From Candidatus Thorarchaeota archaeon (GTDB taxonomy: Archaea; Asgardarchaeota; Thorarchaeia; Thorarchaeales; Thorarchaeaceae): a DNA stretch of 42,739 nucleotides. The translations under genes and the position numbers were made by a program. The stretch spans positions 2,071,177 through 2,113,915 of the forward strand of contig CP070761.1 of the NCBI GenBank assembly GCA_020348985.1, read 5' to 3'. The notes beneath the pieces were generated by a model, which had not been told where the DNA came from, did no database searches, and was given only the letters and a program-made list of their open reading frames with translations. Shown here piece after piece: positions 25,120-33,925 of this stretch (positions are counted from its first letter, which is position 1; the number at the start of each line of letters is the position of its first letter).

Positions 25120-26784
25120 ATGAAGGAGAAGCTTCAGAAAGAACTGAAGCGTTGGGAAGAGGAGTCTGTAGATAATACACTGAAGCGCTTTCCAGAAAGA
25201 AAGGACGAGTTCATCACGAGTTCAGGAATTCAGGTGAAGCGTCTCTATACGCCTATTGACTCTGATGAGATAGATTACTCGAAGGACCTTGGTTTTCCTG
25301 GTGAGTATCCATTCACTCGAGGAGTTCAACCGACCCAGTACAGAGGCAGACTGTGGACAATGCGGCAGTACAGTGGTTTCGCTACGGCTAAAGAAACCAA
25401 TGAGCGATTCCGGTTCTTGCTTGAGCAAGGACAGACGGGTCTATCTGTTGCATTTGATCTGCCTACTCAGATTGGCTACGATTCTGACCATCCTCTTGCC
25501 CAAGGCGAAGTTGGCAAGGTCGGAGTGGCAATTTCCTCTCTTGCTGACATGGAGGTTCTCTTCGAGCGAATTCCGCTTGACAAGGTTAGCACGTCAATGA
25601 CTATCAACGCACCCGCCGCAGTATTGCTAGCAATGTACATTGTAGTAGCGGAGAAGCAGGGAGTCCCTATGGAGAAACTCAGAGGGACAATCCAGAATGA
25701 TATCCTAAAGGAGTACGTAGCTCGCGGAACCTACATCTTTCCACCAGAGCCCTCAATGAGACTAATCACTGACACATTCAGCTTCTGTTCGGAGAAGATG
25801 CCGCTTTGGAACACCATCTCAATCTCCGGTTATCACATCAGAGAAGCAGGTTCGACGGCGGTTCAAGAAGTTGCCTTCACACTTGCCGATGGCATAGCGT
25901 ACGTAAAAGCGGCAATCGACATCGGTCTGGACGTTGATAAGTTTGCATCGCGTCTATCTTTCTTCTTTGGTTCCGCAAGCAACTTCTTGGAGGAGGTTGC
26001 CAAGTTCAGGGCTGCGAGAAGACTCTGGGCCAGAATAATGCGTGAGCGTTTCCACGCCGAGGATGATGATTCTTGTAGACTCAGGTTTCACACACAGACA
26101 GCCGGATACACGTTAACGGCTCAGCAGCCCGACAACAATGTTGTGAGAGTCACACTGCAAGCACTTCAAGCCGTCCTGGGTGGCACGCAGTCGTTGCACA
26201 CCAACTCCCGCGATGAAGCCCTGTCTCTGCCTACTGAAGATTCTGTCCAGATTGCTTTGCGCACGCAGCAGATTATCGCTCATGAGACCGGAGTTGGTGA
26301 CACGATAGATCCGCTTGCAGGATCTTACTACATCGAGACATTGACAGACGAGATCGAGAAGCGTGCAATGGAGTACATCGAGAAGATTGACTCGATGGGC
26401 GGAGCTCCAAAGGCAATTGAAAGCGGATTCATACAACGGGAGATTCACAACAGTGCCTATGAATTCCAGCGGTCCGTAGATTCAGGTGAGCAAGTTGTGG
26501 TTGGAGTCAATAAGTTCACTGTTGAAGAAGAGCAGAGCTTTGACTACTTGCGAATCAATCCCGCGGCAGAAGCTGAGCAGATCAAGCGACTGCAAGACTT
26601 ACGGAAGAAAAGAGATGATTCGAAGGTGAAGAAGATGCTTGAGAATCTCCGTAGTTGCGCTGAAGGCAGTGTCAACTTGATGCCAGCCATCCTGGAGTCA
26701 GTGAAAGAATACGCGACAATAGGCGAAATCTGTGAAGTACTTCGTGAGGTATTTGAGGAATATAAGGCACCAGACATTCTGTGA
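25120..26784 (+). CDS. Methylmalonyl-CoA mutase, large (catalytic) subunit
   Basis: The 554-residue TIM-barrel subunit converts (R)-methylmalonyl-CoA to succinyl-CoA with the B12 subunit. [17 protein letters not shown] near residues 74-90 and [16 protein letters not shown] near 190-205 are mutase signatures. The Tyr of RQY (84) and the Arg of ARGTY (202) are the residues that mark methylmalonyl-CoA over isobutyryl-CoA mutases in well-studied enzymes. [20 protein letters not shown] is also intact. AAGGTGG lies 6 bases before the ATG. The gene lies between meaB and the epimerase in one operon. A second large subunit ends at position 145 of the window. Confidence 0.93.
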   Translation: MKEKLQKELKRWEEESVDNTLKRFPERKDEFITSSGIQVKRLYTPIDSDEIDYSKDLGFPGEYPFTRGVQPTQYRGRLWTMRQYSGFATAKETNERFRFLLEQGQTGLSVAFDLPTQIGYDSDHPLAQGEVGKVGVAISSLADMEVLFERIPLDKVSTSMTINAPAAVLLAMYIVVAEKQGVPMEKLRGTIQNDILKEYVARGTYIFPPEPSMRLITDTFSFCSEKMPLWNTISISGYHIREAGSTAVQEVAFTLADGIAYVKAAIDIGLDVDKFASRLSFFFGSASNFLEEVAKFRAARRLWARIMRERFHAEDDDSCRLRFHTQTAGYTLTAQQPDNNVVRVTLQALQAVLGGTQSLHTNSRDEALSLPTEDSVQIALRTQQIIAHETGVGDTIDPLAGSYYIETLTDEIEKRAMEYIEKIDSMGGAPKAIESGFIQREIHNSAYEFQRSVDSGEQVVVGVNKFTVEEEQSFDYLRINPAAEAEQIKRLQDLRKKRDDSKVKKMLENLRSCAEGSVNLMPAILESVKEYATIGEICEVLREVFEEYKAPDIL

Positions 26785-26800
26785 AGGAGAAGAAATTAGA

Positions 26801-27211
26801 ATGACCGCGGAGAAGATAGATCACATCGGAATTGCAGTTAGTAGTATTGAAGAGCGGCTGCCCTACTATAGAGACATTCTGGGACTAGAGTACGTCGGGG
26901 AGGAAATTGTCGTTGAGCAGAAGGTTCGAGTTGCGTTTCTTCAAGTTGGGGAGAGTCGGATAGAGCTGCTTGAGCCAACATCCGAGGACAGTCCAATCGC
27001 GAAGTTTCTCGAGAAGCGACATGAGGGGATTCATCACGTGTCAGTCAAGGTGAAGAACATCAAGAGCGCCCTGGCCAAACACGAAGCTGCTGGCTCCCAA
27101 TTGATTGATTCTGAGCCCCGCAAAGGAGCACATGGAATGCTGATTGCATTTGTGCATCCTAACTCGACCGGCGGAGTCCTGTTGGAGCTCTCTCAAGAGC
27201 CTGACACTTAG
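26801..27211 (+). CDS. mce: Methylmalonyl-CoA epimerase
   Basis: This 136-residue vicinal-oxygen-chelate protein has metal-ligand positions His8 (DHIGIAV), Glu55 (RIELLEP), the HH pair at 78-79 and Glu129 (LLELS). It interconverts (S)- and (R)-methylmalonyl-CoA, linking the carboxylase product to the mutase. I use the ATG at 26801 with AAGGAGAAG 9 bases upstream. The longer frame from 26732 lies inside the mutase gene. It is the last gene of the operon. The family is well defined, so confidence is high. Confidence 0.9.
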   Translation: MTAEKIDHIGIAVSSIEERLPYYRDILGLEYVGEEIVVEQKVRVAFLQVGESRIELLEPTSEDSPIAKFLEKRHEGIHHVSVKVKNIKSALAKHEAAGSQLIDSEPRKGAHGMLIAFVHPNSTGGVLLELSQEPDT

Positions 27212-27306
27212 ATTGCGCAAAAACCTCTAATCTGCATCTCAATCGAGACTGCACAAGGCTTATCCCCTTTCTTTCATACTAGACTGGCGTGGGAGGTTAA
27301 ACATCG

Positions 27307-27579
27307 GTGTCCGAAACGCCGACAACGCATTATGATTTCTATAGAGTGGCCAAGAGTCGTGAGAAGCAAGGCCGCTATGATGAAGCACTTTCTGCATATG
27401 AGAAAGCAATTGAGCTGAGCTCAGATTATGCACACGCGTGGTACTATAAGGGGTTGCTTCACAAAAAGCTCGAACAGTACGACGTAGCGATAACCTGTGC
27501 TGAGCGCGCGCTTGAACTCGAGCCTAGCTGGGAGAGACACATTTCCAAACTGATTGAAGATTGTAAGTCATGTCAGTGA
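27307..27579 (+). CDS. Small TPR-repeat protein
   Basis: The 90-residue protein has two tetratricopeptide repeats with the usual pattern (GRYDEALSAYEKAIEL, then DYAHAWYYKGLLHKKLEQYDVAITCAERALELEP). It ends in a Cys-containing tail. It is probably a cytoplasmic protein-binding adaptor. It starts at a GTG with GGGAGG about 10 bases upstream. It converges on the threonine aldolase gene with 12 bases between. No partner can be inferred. Confidence 0.72.
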   Translation: MSETPTTHYDFYRVAKSREKQGRYDEALSAYEKAIELSSDYAHAWYYKGLLHKKLEQYDVAITCAERALELEPSWERHISKLIEDCKSCQ

Positions 27580-27591
27580 GCACATTCCAAA

Positions 27592-28635
27592 CTAGGACAC
27601 CTTGAGTATTCCCTCAACTGCATCGGCAACTCTGAGTGTGTCTTCCCGGTCAACGTGACGGTTCAGGACAAATCTAGAGCGTGTTCCATATCCGCCGTAA
27701 ATGAGAATGTCTTGTTCTCTCAATCTGTTGGACAGCTCTAGAGAGTCGACTGGCAAGTTATCAAGACCAATGAAGACAATATTGGTATCCGGTTCCTCAA
27801 TCTCGATCCCTGGTATATTCCTTAATCTGCTGTACAGAAGCTTCGCATTCTCATGATCTTCTTTGAGTCTATCCACCATTGTTTCAAGAGCAACAATGCC
27901 GGGTGCGGCAATCAAGCCTGCTTGTCTCATGCCTCCACCGAGCCTCTTTCTCGTCCTTCGGGCCTCATGGATGAATTCCTCATTTCCAGCAACCAAAGAA
28001 CCAACTGGCGCAGAGAGGCCTTTGCTTAGACAAATCATCACTGAATCCGCTTTTTCAACCAAAGTCTTTGCAGAAACACTCAGGGCAACGGCCGCGTTGA
28101 ACAATCTGGCGCCATCACAATGAACCTTCAGGCCATTATCGTGTGCTACTTCCGCCAAAGCATCGACCTGATTCTTTGTAATGACAGCGCCGCCAGCATA
28201 GTTGTGTGTGTTCTCTACTACAACCATTGCAGTCCTGGCATAGTGAGTGTCATCAGGGCTAATGACCTCCTGAAGAGTCTCAGGGAGGATATATCCTCTT
28301 ACACCCTCGACCGGTTTCGGAAAGAGACCTCCCATTGAAGCCATCGAACCTGCCTCAAACTTGAAAGTGTGCGATTGCCTTTCAACTACAATCTCATCTC
28401 CCCTATATGTCTGTGAGAGCAACGAAACCAGATTCCCCTGTGTGCCAGAAGTCACGAGAAGGGCCGCCTCCTTTCCCAGAATTCGTGCCGCCTTTTCCTC
28501 TAGTTCGTTGACAACACTGTCTTCGCGAACAACATCATCGCCAAAGCGATTGGATTTGTGTGCATTGACTATGGCCTCAATCATCTCATCCGTTGGGAGG
28601 GTCATAGTATCGCTGCGGAGGTCAACTATCTTCAT
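27592..28635 (-). CDS. ltaE: Low-specificity threonine aldolase
   Basis: This 347-residue PLP-dependent fold-type I enzyme has SDTMTLPTDEM at the start and VTSGTQGNLVSLLSQ for phosphate binding. It also has HCDGARLFNAAVAL, with the Asp that contacts the pyridine nitrogen, and CLSKGLSAPVGSL carrying the Schiff-base Lys. It splits threonine (and allo-threonine) into glycine and acetaldehyde. GAGGT sits directly before the ATG. The neighbours do not share an obvious pathway. The length is typical of the family. Confidence 0.9.
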   Translation of the reverse strand: MKIVDLRSDTMTLPTDEMIEAIVNAHKSNRFGDDVVREDSVVNELEEKAARILGKEAALLVTSGTQGNLVSLLSQTYRGDEIVVERQSHTFKFEAGSMASMGGLFPKPVEGVRGYILPETLQEVISPDDTHYARTAMVVVENTHNYAGGAVITKNQVDALAEVAHDNGLKVHCDGARLFNAAVALSVSAKTLVEKADSVMICLSKGLSAPVGSLVAGNEEFIHEARRTRKRLGGGMRQAGLIAAPGIVALETMVDRLKEDHENAKLLYSRLRNIPGIEIEEPDTNIVFIGLDNLPVDSLELSNRLREQDILIYGGYGTRSRFVLNRHVDREDTLRVADAVEGILKVS

Positions 28636-28752
28636 ACCTCTGCGGTCACCATTACTCCCCGTTTAGGTTTACGGTCGATGCCTAGCTAGCAATGATTATA
28701 GGTTGGTGTCGAATCATCGACCATCACTTCCATCTATGAGGAATACTGGGCT

Positions 28753-30045
28753 ATGCAAACAGAGGCAAAGCTTAGCTATGTTGGAAAGCTACGTCTATTC
28801 AAGAAGGACGCAAGATTCTACATAGCTTCCGGAGGGACCAGAGCCTTTGCCTGGGGAATGAGCAATGTTGTCTTCAATCTCTACCTGCTGAGAATCCCTG
28901 GTGTAGAAGAGGATTTCCTTGGATTCTTCCTCTCTATGTCCATGTTTGCTATGGCAGCAATGGGAGTCCTCGCAGGAATGGCCAGTGATCGCTGGTGCAG
29001 AAAGAACATGTTGCTCGTCTTTAGTACAGTAGCGAACATAGCCACCGCAATCCAGTACATCACGATCAATACCATAGGATTGATTGCTACGCAGATAGTT
29101 CTAGGCCTCTCCTTCGCTTTCCAGCAGGTCGCATGGACTCCCTATATCACAGACCTGTCAACGTCACAAGAAAGAGCTCATTTGTTCGGTTTCTCCTCGG
29201 GAATTAGCCTCCTCACTATATTCTTCGGGAATCTGATAGGAGGATTCCTTCCTGGGGTCTTCGACACTCTGTTCTCTTTGGGTGGAAATATCCTCACTGC
29301 ATACAGATTCACCCTTTGGGTCAGCTTGATTCCGCTCTTCACTGGAACTCTTCTGATCATCCCAATGTCACGAGACCGCCCCACGCCCAGGAAGTTCAAG
29401 TTTGGCTTTGCCAATGTGAAGAATGCTCGATTCATTGGACAGTACACCGCAGTAGTCAGCATTGTTGGCCTGGGCGCTGGAATGATAGTCATGTTCTTCA
29501 ACGTCTTCTTTGAAGCAGTCTTCAGTGCAGACTCCGCTCTAATCGGTGTCATATTCGCTATCAACACTATCTTGTTGTCTTCAGGCAACTTCTTAGCTCC
29601 CGCCCTGGCTGACAGGATTGGCAAGGTGAGGACGATTGTTGTGACTGAAGCGCTTTCAATTCCATTCTTACTCATGCTCTGGTGGTCTCCAAACATCTAC
29701 ATTGGTGTGCTCGGATACGTGTCGAGAAACGTGTTGATGAACATGGCGGGCCCTGTCAATAATGCATTCTATATGGAGGGCTTGGCAAAAGGGGAGCGAG
29801 CGACGGCGATGGGGATAACAAGTACTGGGGATTCTCTCGTTCGGGCAATTGCTGCAAACATTGGTGGATTGCTCTTGGCAGCTGGTCTCTATCGAGAGCC
29901 ATATTTGCTTGTGTCTGGGCTCTATATTCTGGGCATTATTCTCTTCTTTGCATTCTTCAGGAACAAGGAAAGGGAGATAAGCTTGGTTCAATTGGCTGAC
30001 ATAACAAGGGGAGATGAGGCCAATGTCAGTCCCGACATTACTTGA
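28753..30045 (+). CDS. Major facilitator superfamily transporter
   Basis: This 430-residue protein has about 12 membrane helices and a polar central loop (SRDRPTPRKFKFG). The MFS motif A-like GMASDRWCRKN lies between helices 2 and 3, and an equivalent ADRIGKVRT in the second half. The cargo cannot be told; the family moves sugars, drugs and organic acids by ion coupling. Its 3' end overlaps the convergent Ntn-hydrolase-like gene by 8 bases. No clear ribosome binding site precedes the ATG, and an AT-rich GATTATAGG at about 28692-28700 could be its TATA box. Confidence 0.82.
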   Translation: MQTEAKLSYVGKLRLFKKDARFYIASGGTRAFAWGMSNVVFNLYLLRIPGVEEDFLGFFLSMSMFAMAAMGVLAGMASDRWCRKNMLLVFSTVANIATAIQYITINTIGLIATQIVLGLSFAFQQVAWTPYITDLSTSQERAHLFGFSSGISLLTIFFGNLIGGFLPGVFDTLFSLGGNILTAYRFTLWVSLIPLFTGTLLIIPMSRDRPTPRKFKFGFANVKNARFIGQYTAVVSIVGLGAGMIVMFFNVFFEAVFSADSALIGVIFAINTILLSSGNFLAPALADRIGKVRTIVVTEALSIPFLLMLWWSPNIYIGVLGYVSRNVLMNMAGPVNNAFYMEGLAKGERATAMGITSTGDSLVRAIAANIGGLLLAAGLYREPYLLVSGLYILGIILFFAFFRNKEREISLVQLADITRGDEANVSPDIT

Positions 30046-30865
30046 ACAGAATCGATTTGGCACGCTCAATTGTATCGGCATCTGCTGGGAAGGGAATTGG
30101 GACAGTTGAATATGCTGTGCTACACGGATTGCCTTTTGCTAGATGGAACAAGATTCTAGGTTTTCCCGATTCGTTCGGGTGGTCCATTTCGATGACATAG
30201 CTTGCGACTGTGGAAAGCAGCTGGTTGGAATCTGGGTGTCTGCACACGCTTGTCTGGCCCGCCTCCTCTCCATGGTCGCTGAGCATATCAAAGACTGCTT
30301 CTGGTTTCACCGTGTTTCGTAGGAGCTCATAGCCCTGTTCAAACCTTCTCACAGAATTCTCATAGAAATCGTCGCCTCGAGCTGTGTCACTACGAAGCGT
30401 CTCCTCGGTATCCAGCATAATGTGGTGCCCTGTTCTGATGACTTTGCGTTCAGACCATTCTATCGAATAATCACTACCTGCGATCTCAATAACCAAGAGT
30501 TTGTCCATGTCTGCCAGAACAACGTTTCCCCATTGGTATTCCCGTCCGCGTTTGAGATGCTCAATTGTCATAGAGAGACCGTCATCTGTGTTCTTGGCAA
30601 ACATCAGAATCTGTTCTGTTAGAATATCATACGTTGGGCTTGGAGACTGACGTACATGGGTATTTGCAGCAGCCAAGCCATAGTGATTCACACCAACGGC
30701 CAAACCTTCGAGCTGACCGGTTGCCATGTTTATGCCTCGTATCCCAAAGCAATCCACATCGTAGAACAAAGTGTCGGCTTGGGTCCGCGATTCAAGGTCT
30801 CTATTCTTGAAGACCAGTGTCTTCTTCGGATCAGAGACAATGACCGCTCCTGCGAGACTCGTCAT
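30038..30865 (-). CDS. Ntn-hydrolase-like protein (C45/penicillin-acylase-like), Thr at position 2
   Basis: The 275-residue protein has the plan of the C45 acyltransferase/C69 peptidase branch of N-terminal-nucleophile hydrolases: a first strand, VFKNRDLE after the first hairpin, LAVGVNHYGLAAANTHV, a helical segment with MTIEHLKRG, and NVVLADMDKLLVIEIAG. In those families the catalytic Cys follows the initiator Met or a propeptide. Here the sequence opens MTSLAG, so after Met removal a Thr would be first. It may use Thr as nucleophile or be inactive. A TATA-like box (30905-30913) supports the ATG at 30865. Family assignment is by pattern only. Confidence 0.6.
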   Translation of the reverse strand: MTSLAGAVIVSDPKKTLVFKNRDLESRTQADTLFYDVDCFGIRGINMATGQLEGLAVGVNHYGLAAANTHVRQSPSPTYDILTEQILMFAKNTDDGLSMTIEHLKRGREYQWGNVVLADMDKLLVIEIAGSDYSIEWSERKVIRTGHHIMLDTEETLRSDTARGDDFYENSVRRFEQGYELLRNTVKPEAVFDMLSDHGEEAGQTSVCRHPDSNQLLSTVASYVIEMDHPNESGKPRILFHLAKGNPCSTAYSTVPIPFPADADTIERAKSILFK

Positions 30866-30904
30866 GACGTTCTCACATTCCGGAAATTGTCTTTCGTTAG
30901 GAAT

Positions 30905-30913
30905 GATATAAAG
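30905..30913 (-). promoter_or_regulatory. TATA-like box for the Ntn-hydrolase-like gene
   Basis: Reads CTTTATATC on the minus strand, identical to the box of the methylmalonyl-CoA operon. It predicts a start near 30884, about 20 bases before the ATG. Confidence 0.45.
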
Positions 30914-30942
30914 AAATTCAGTAGGTAACGCGCTGGTTACAA

Positions 30943-30954
30943 TACTATATAGCC
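30943..30954 (+). promoter_or_regulatory. TATA-like box for the biotin ligase / RNase HIII operon
   Basis: TACTATATAGCC predicts a start near 30975, shortly before AAGGAG and the ATG at 30991. It lies back to back with the minus-strand box at 30905. Confidence 0.45.
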
Positions 30955-30990
30955 CAGCGACTCCGTCCTGAGAAGGAGAAGAGATGAGCC

Positions 30991-31791
30991 ATGTTCGATT
31001 CGAAAGCTGTTGAAAGGCTCCTAGAAGAGCTACCTTTCAAACCAGCAGTCATCTTCAAGAAAAGAGTTGATTCCACAAACGCGACGGCCAAACAGATGCT
31101 GCAGGAAGGGGCTGACCATGGCACGATTATTGTGGCTGCAGAGCAGACAAAAGGACGAGGTCGATATGACCGAATCTGGTATTCCCCTCCGAAAGGGCTG
31201 TATATGACGGTTATTCTCAAGCCTCATCTCGACTTCAGGTCATTGGGAGCTTTGAGTCTGCTGGCTGGTTGCGCAGTCGCCGATGCCATTGAAAACACCT
31301 GTGGCACTCCGGTCAAGCTGAAGTGGCCCAATGATGTATTGATGGACAACCAGAAAGTTGCAGGAATACTGAGTGAAGCTGTGATAGGAGATGTTGAAAA
31401 CGGAGGTGTTGTCATCGGTATCGGCATCAACCAGAATACTGAGATCTCAGATTACCCTCCTGAATTGCGAGAACATCTGACGACGATTCTGACTGAGACT
31501 GGCCAAGAAACCTCAAATGAGGAATTGGTTGCATTGGCTGTTATTGGATTGCTGAAGAGGGTCGAATCAGTCGAAGCAAGTGGATCATTTGAGGGCGTTA
31601 TTGATGAATGGAGATCACGCAGCTCGACTCTGAAAACTAGAGTGATTGTGGAGGACGGAGTCAACGTAATAGAAGGTGTAGCAAAGAACGTCGATCAAGA
31701 AGGATCCCTGATTATTGAAACATCCAGCGGAATACTAGAGAAGGTCTCCATAGGAGACGTGACACATTTGCGTTTACCTTCCGACGAGTGA
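30991..31791 (+). CDS. birA: Biotin-protein ligase (BirA catalytic type)
   Basis: This 266-residue biotin ligase has VDSTNATAKQM at the start of the domain, EQTKGRGRYDRIWYSPPKGLY (the GRGRxxR/W biotinyl-AMP loop), and KWPNDVLMDNQKVAGIL with the catalytic Lys. A C-terminal SH3-like domain (about 220-266) is also present. There is no N-terminal DNA-binding domain, so it is an enzyme and not a repressor. It attaches biotin to the carrier protein of acyl-CoA carboxylases, which fits the carboxyltransferase gene at 41003. It is followed after 1 base by RNase HIII. Confidence 0.9.
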   Translation: MFDSKAVERLLEELPFKPAVIFKKRVDSTNATAKQMLQEGADHGTIIVAAEQTKGRGRYDRIWYSPPKGLYMTVILKPHLDFRSLGALSLLAGCAVADAIENTCGTPVKLKWPNDVLMDNQKVAGILSEAVIGDVENGGVVIGIGINQNTEISDYPPELREHLTTILTETGQETSNEELVALAVIGLLKRVESVEASGSFEGVIDEWRSRSSTLKTRVIVEDGVNVIEGVAKNVDQEGSLIIETSSGILEKVSIGDVTHLRLPSDE

Positions 31792-31792
31792 G

Positions 31793-32659
31793 ATGAATCC
31801 CGTGACTACGACTGTAATCAAGATAAAGCCGGATTTGCTGGCCAAGCTCAAATCTGTGCTGGAAGAAGCTAGGGGCGCTCTGGGAAAACCGGTCACGAAT
31901 CCCTATGAATTCTTCAGGTTTTCGTACATGGGCGCTGAGATTGTAGCTTACACAAGTGGAAAGATTGTTGTGAGCAAGAATCATGGGGCCGAGCTCGTAA
32001 GAGAATCGCTCGCTCATGTTCTGACTGGAGAATCTGATTACGATATCGTCATTGGCTCCGATGAAGCCGGGAAAGGAGAGTGGCTAGGTCCGCTTTGTGT
32101 TGGTGCAGTCGCTTTGAATCCAATACAAGAGAGACTTCTTGTCGGCCTTGGTGTTATGGACAGCAAAGAGATTCCAATCTCCAAGATTCCAGACTTGGCT
32201 CAGACAATTCGGCAGGAGAGCTTGGGTCATTCAACAGTCTTAGTTTCGCCAGAGTCATTCAATTCGAAGCTCACGGATTTCCACAATGAGGGGAAGAATC
32301 TAAATGATCTGTTGGCTTGGGCCCATGCGAAAGCGATTTCCGAAGTCCTAAGTAGACTTACGAAGGCTGATTCGGAGGACCGTATTCGCGTCGTTGTAGA
32401 TGAGTTTGATTCCCACAAGACAGAGTACAGGCTCTCTCGAGTGATAGATCTTGACAGAGTTGACCTCATTCAGAAGCACAATGCCGAGGAAGAGACTCCA
32501 GTTGCTGCGGCAAGCATCATTGCTAGAGACACTCGTGAACAATGGATCGAGAAAACATCTCTTAAGATTGGACTTGACCTACGAGAATTGAGTCTAGAAG
32601 ATGCAAAGAAAAGAGACGACATCATATCCATAGGCAAAACGATGTATCTAGGTCTCTGA
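31793..32659 (+). CDS. rnhC: Ribonuclease HIII-like nuclease
   Basis: The 288-residue protein has an N-terminal TBP-like substrate-binding region (about 1-80). A type 2 RNase H domain follows, with GSDEAGKGEWLGPL (catalytic Asp90-Glu91), MDSKE near 122, VVDEF (Asp203) and VAAASIIARDTRE. The N-terminal extension and the E-A-G-K-G-E-W loop match RNase HIII rather than RNase HII. It degrades RNA in RNA-DNA hybrids. RNase HIII is mainly bacterial, so its presence here is of note. It is translationally coupled to the biotin ligase gene (1-base gap). The symbol is by family. Confidence 0.8.
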   Translation: MNPVTTTVIKIKPDLLAKLKSVLEEARGALGKPVTNPYEFFRFSYMGAEIVAYTSGKIVVSKNHGAELVRESLAHVLTGESDYDIVIGSDEAGKGEWLGPLCVGAVALNPIQERLLVGLGVMDSKEIPISKIPDLAQTIRQESLGHSTVLVSPESFNSKLTDFHNEGKNLNDLLAWAHAKAISEVLSRLTKADSEDRIRVVVDEFDSHKTEYRLSRVIDLDRVDLIQKHNAEEETPVAAASIIARDTREQWIEKTSLKIGLDLRELSLEDAKKRDDIISIGKTMYLGL

Positions 32660-32697
32660 ACTGAACTTCTCATTACAGAGGCATCAGGATTCCTCAT

Positions 32698-32708
32698 GGT
32701 TTATTAGA
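32698..32708 (+). promoter_or_regulatory. TATA-like box for the ACR3 gene
   Basis: GGTTTATTAGA is centred about 28 bases before the ATG at 32731, which would give a leaderless transcript. Confidence 0.4.
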
Positions 32709-32730
32709 TGGGTATAGTCGCGCCCGCTTC

Positions 32731-33825
32731 ATGGAAAGCTTGAGTGACACACGAGAATCAGGCCTAAGTCTACTCGATAAGCTTCTACCATTATGGATAC
32801 TCGCGGCAATGGCGCTAGGACTCCTTCTCGGATATTTCATCCCGGGCATTGCTGCCGTGCTAGACGCATGGAGTATCGGAACTGTCTCTCTGCCAATCGC
32901 GGTCTGATTGCTTTGGATGATGTATCCTGTACTTGCCAAAGTCAAGTACGAGGAGCTTGGTCAGCTTCGCGAAGAAAAGAAGATGTTCGGCACTTCCTTG
33001 GTGCTGAATTGGGCTATAGGTCCGGTTCTGATGTTTACACTTGCATGGCTCTTTCTTCCCGATCTTGCCGACTATAGAACAGGGATCATTCTCGTAGGAT
33101 TGGCTCGGTGCATAGCAATGGTGCTTATTTGGAACATGATGGCCGGCGGCTGCAGCGAATCATGTGCGGTCTTGGTCGCAATCAACTCGGTCATGCAGAT
33201 CCTTCTGTATAGCATCGAGGCTTGGTTTTACATCACTGTGCTTCCACCTATACTAGGTTTGGGCGGTGGATCTGTAGTGAACGTTTCAGTTCTGGACATC
33301 GCGATAAGTGTCATAGTCTTCCTGGGGATTCCGCTAGCTGGCGGGATAATTACAAGATTCTCACTGATAAGAAGGAGAGGTAGGGAATGGTACGACACTG
33401 ACTTCGCTCCACGTCTTGGTCCCTCGGCACTAATCGGACTTCTCTTCACCATTGTTGTTATGTTTTCGCTGAAGGGCGATGTGATTCTGTCTCTGCCGCT
33501 AGATGTACTCCGAATCTCTTTACCACTTCTTGCCTACTTCATGCTGATGTTCTTTGTTTCATTTGGGGTTTCACTACTGCTCAAATTCAACTATGACAAG
33601 AACGTCACAATCTCATTCACTGCTGCAAGCAACAACTTCGAGCTGGCTATTGCCGTTGCCATCGGAGTGTTTGGAATAGATTCTGGACAGGCTCTGGCAG
33701 CAGTTGTTGGCCCACTCATCGAAGTACCAGTTCTTGTGGCACTGGTTTACGTGGCACTATGGTTAAAGCGTCGATTCTATGATCGTGTGACTCAAGACTT
33801 CCTCCAAGAAGAAACTGTGGCTTGA
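32731..33825 (+). pseudogene. ACR3-type arsenite/anion transporter interrupted by one in-frame TGA
   Basis: Read through, the frame gives a 364-position ACR3-family carrier with ten membrane helices. Helix 1 (LPLWILAAMALGLLLGY), the SLPIAV-x-LLWMMYPVLAKVKYEE segment, ARCIAMVLIWN with the conserved helix-4 Cys, and LVAINSVMQILLYS are all in place. The x is a TGA at 32905-32907, where ACR3 proteins have Gly (GGA differs by one base). Downstream the frame is clean to 33825, with no frameshifts. It may be a recent pseudogene, a sequencing error or recoding. The motif GDxE before LVA reads GCSE here. ACR3 exports arsenite; this divergent member may move another ion. A downstream restart at the TTG at 32908 would lack the first helices. 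Confidence 0.7.
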
Positions 33826-33925
33826 TTCTTGCTCACTGTAGGAACTGTGAAATCGAAGTACTTCGGACTCTCAGAGTCAAATGCTCGATGCTTCTTGGGC
33901 CCGACCCAATCCTCTCTAATCCGAA

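Noticed and set aside
29178..29696. 172-codon minus-strand frame inside the MFS gene
   Set aside because: Mirror frame of hydrophobic codons; no family match, no ribosome binding site.
32731..32907. Treating the piece before the TGA as a separate short gene
   Set aside because: It matches the first helices of ACR3 and continues in the same frame, so it belongs to the interrupted gene.
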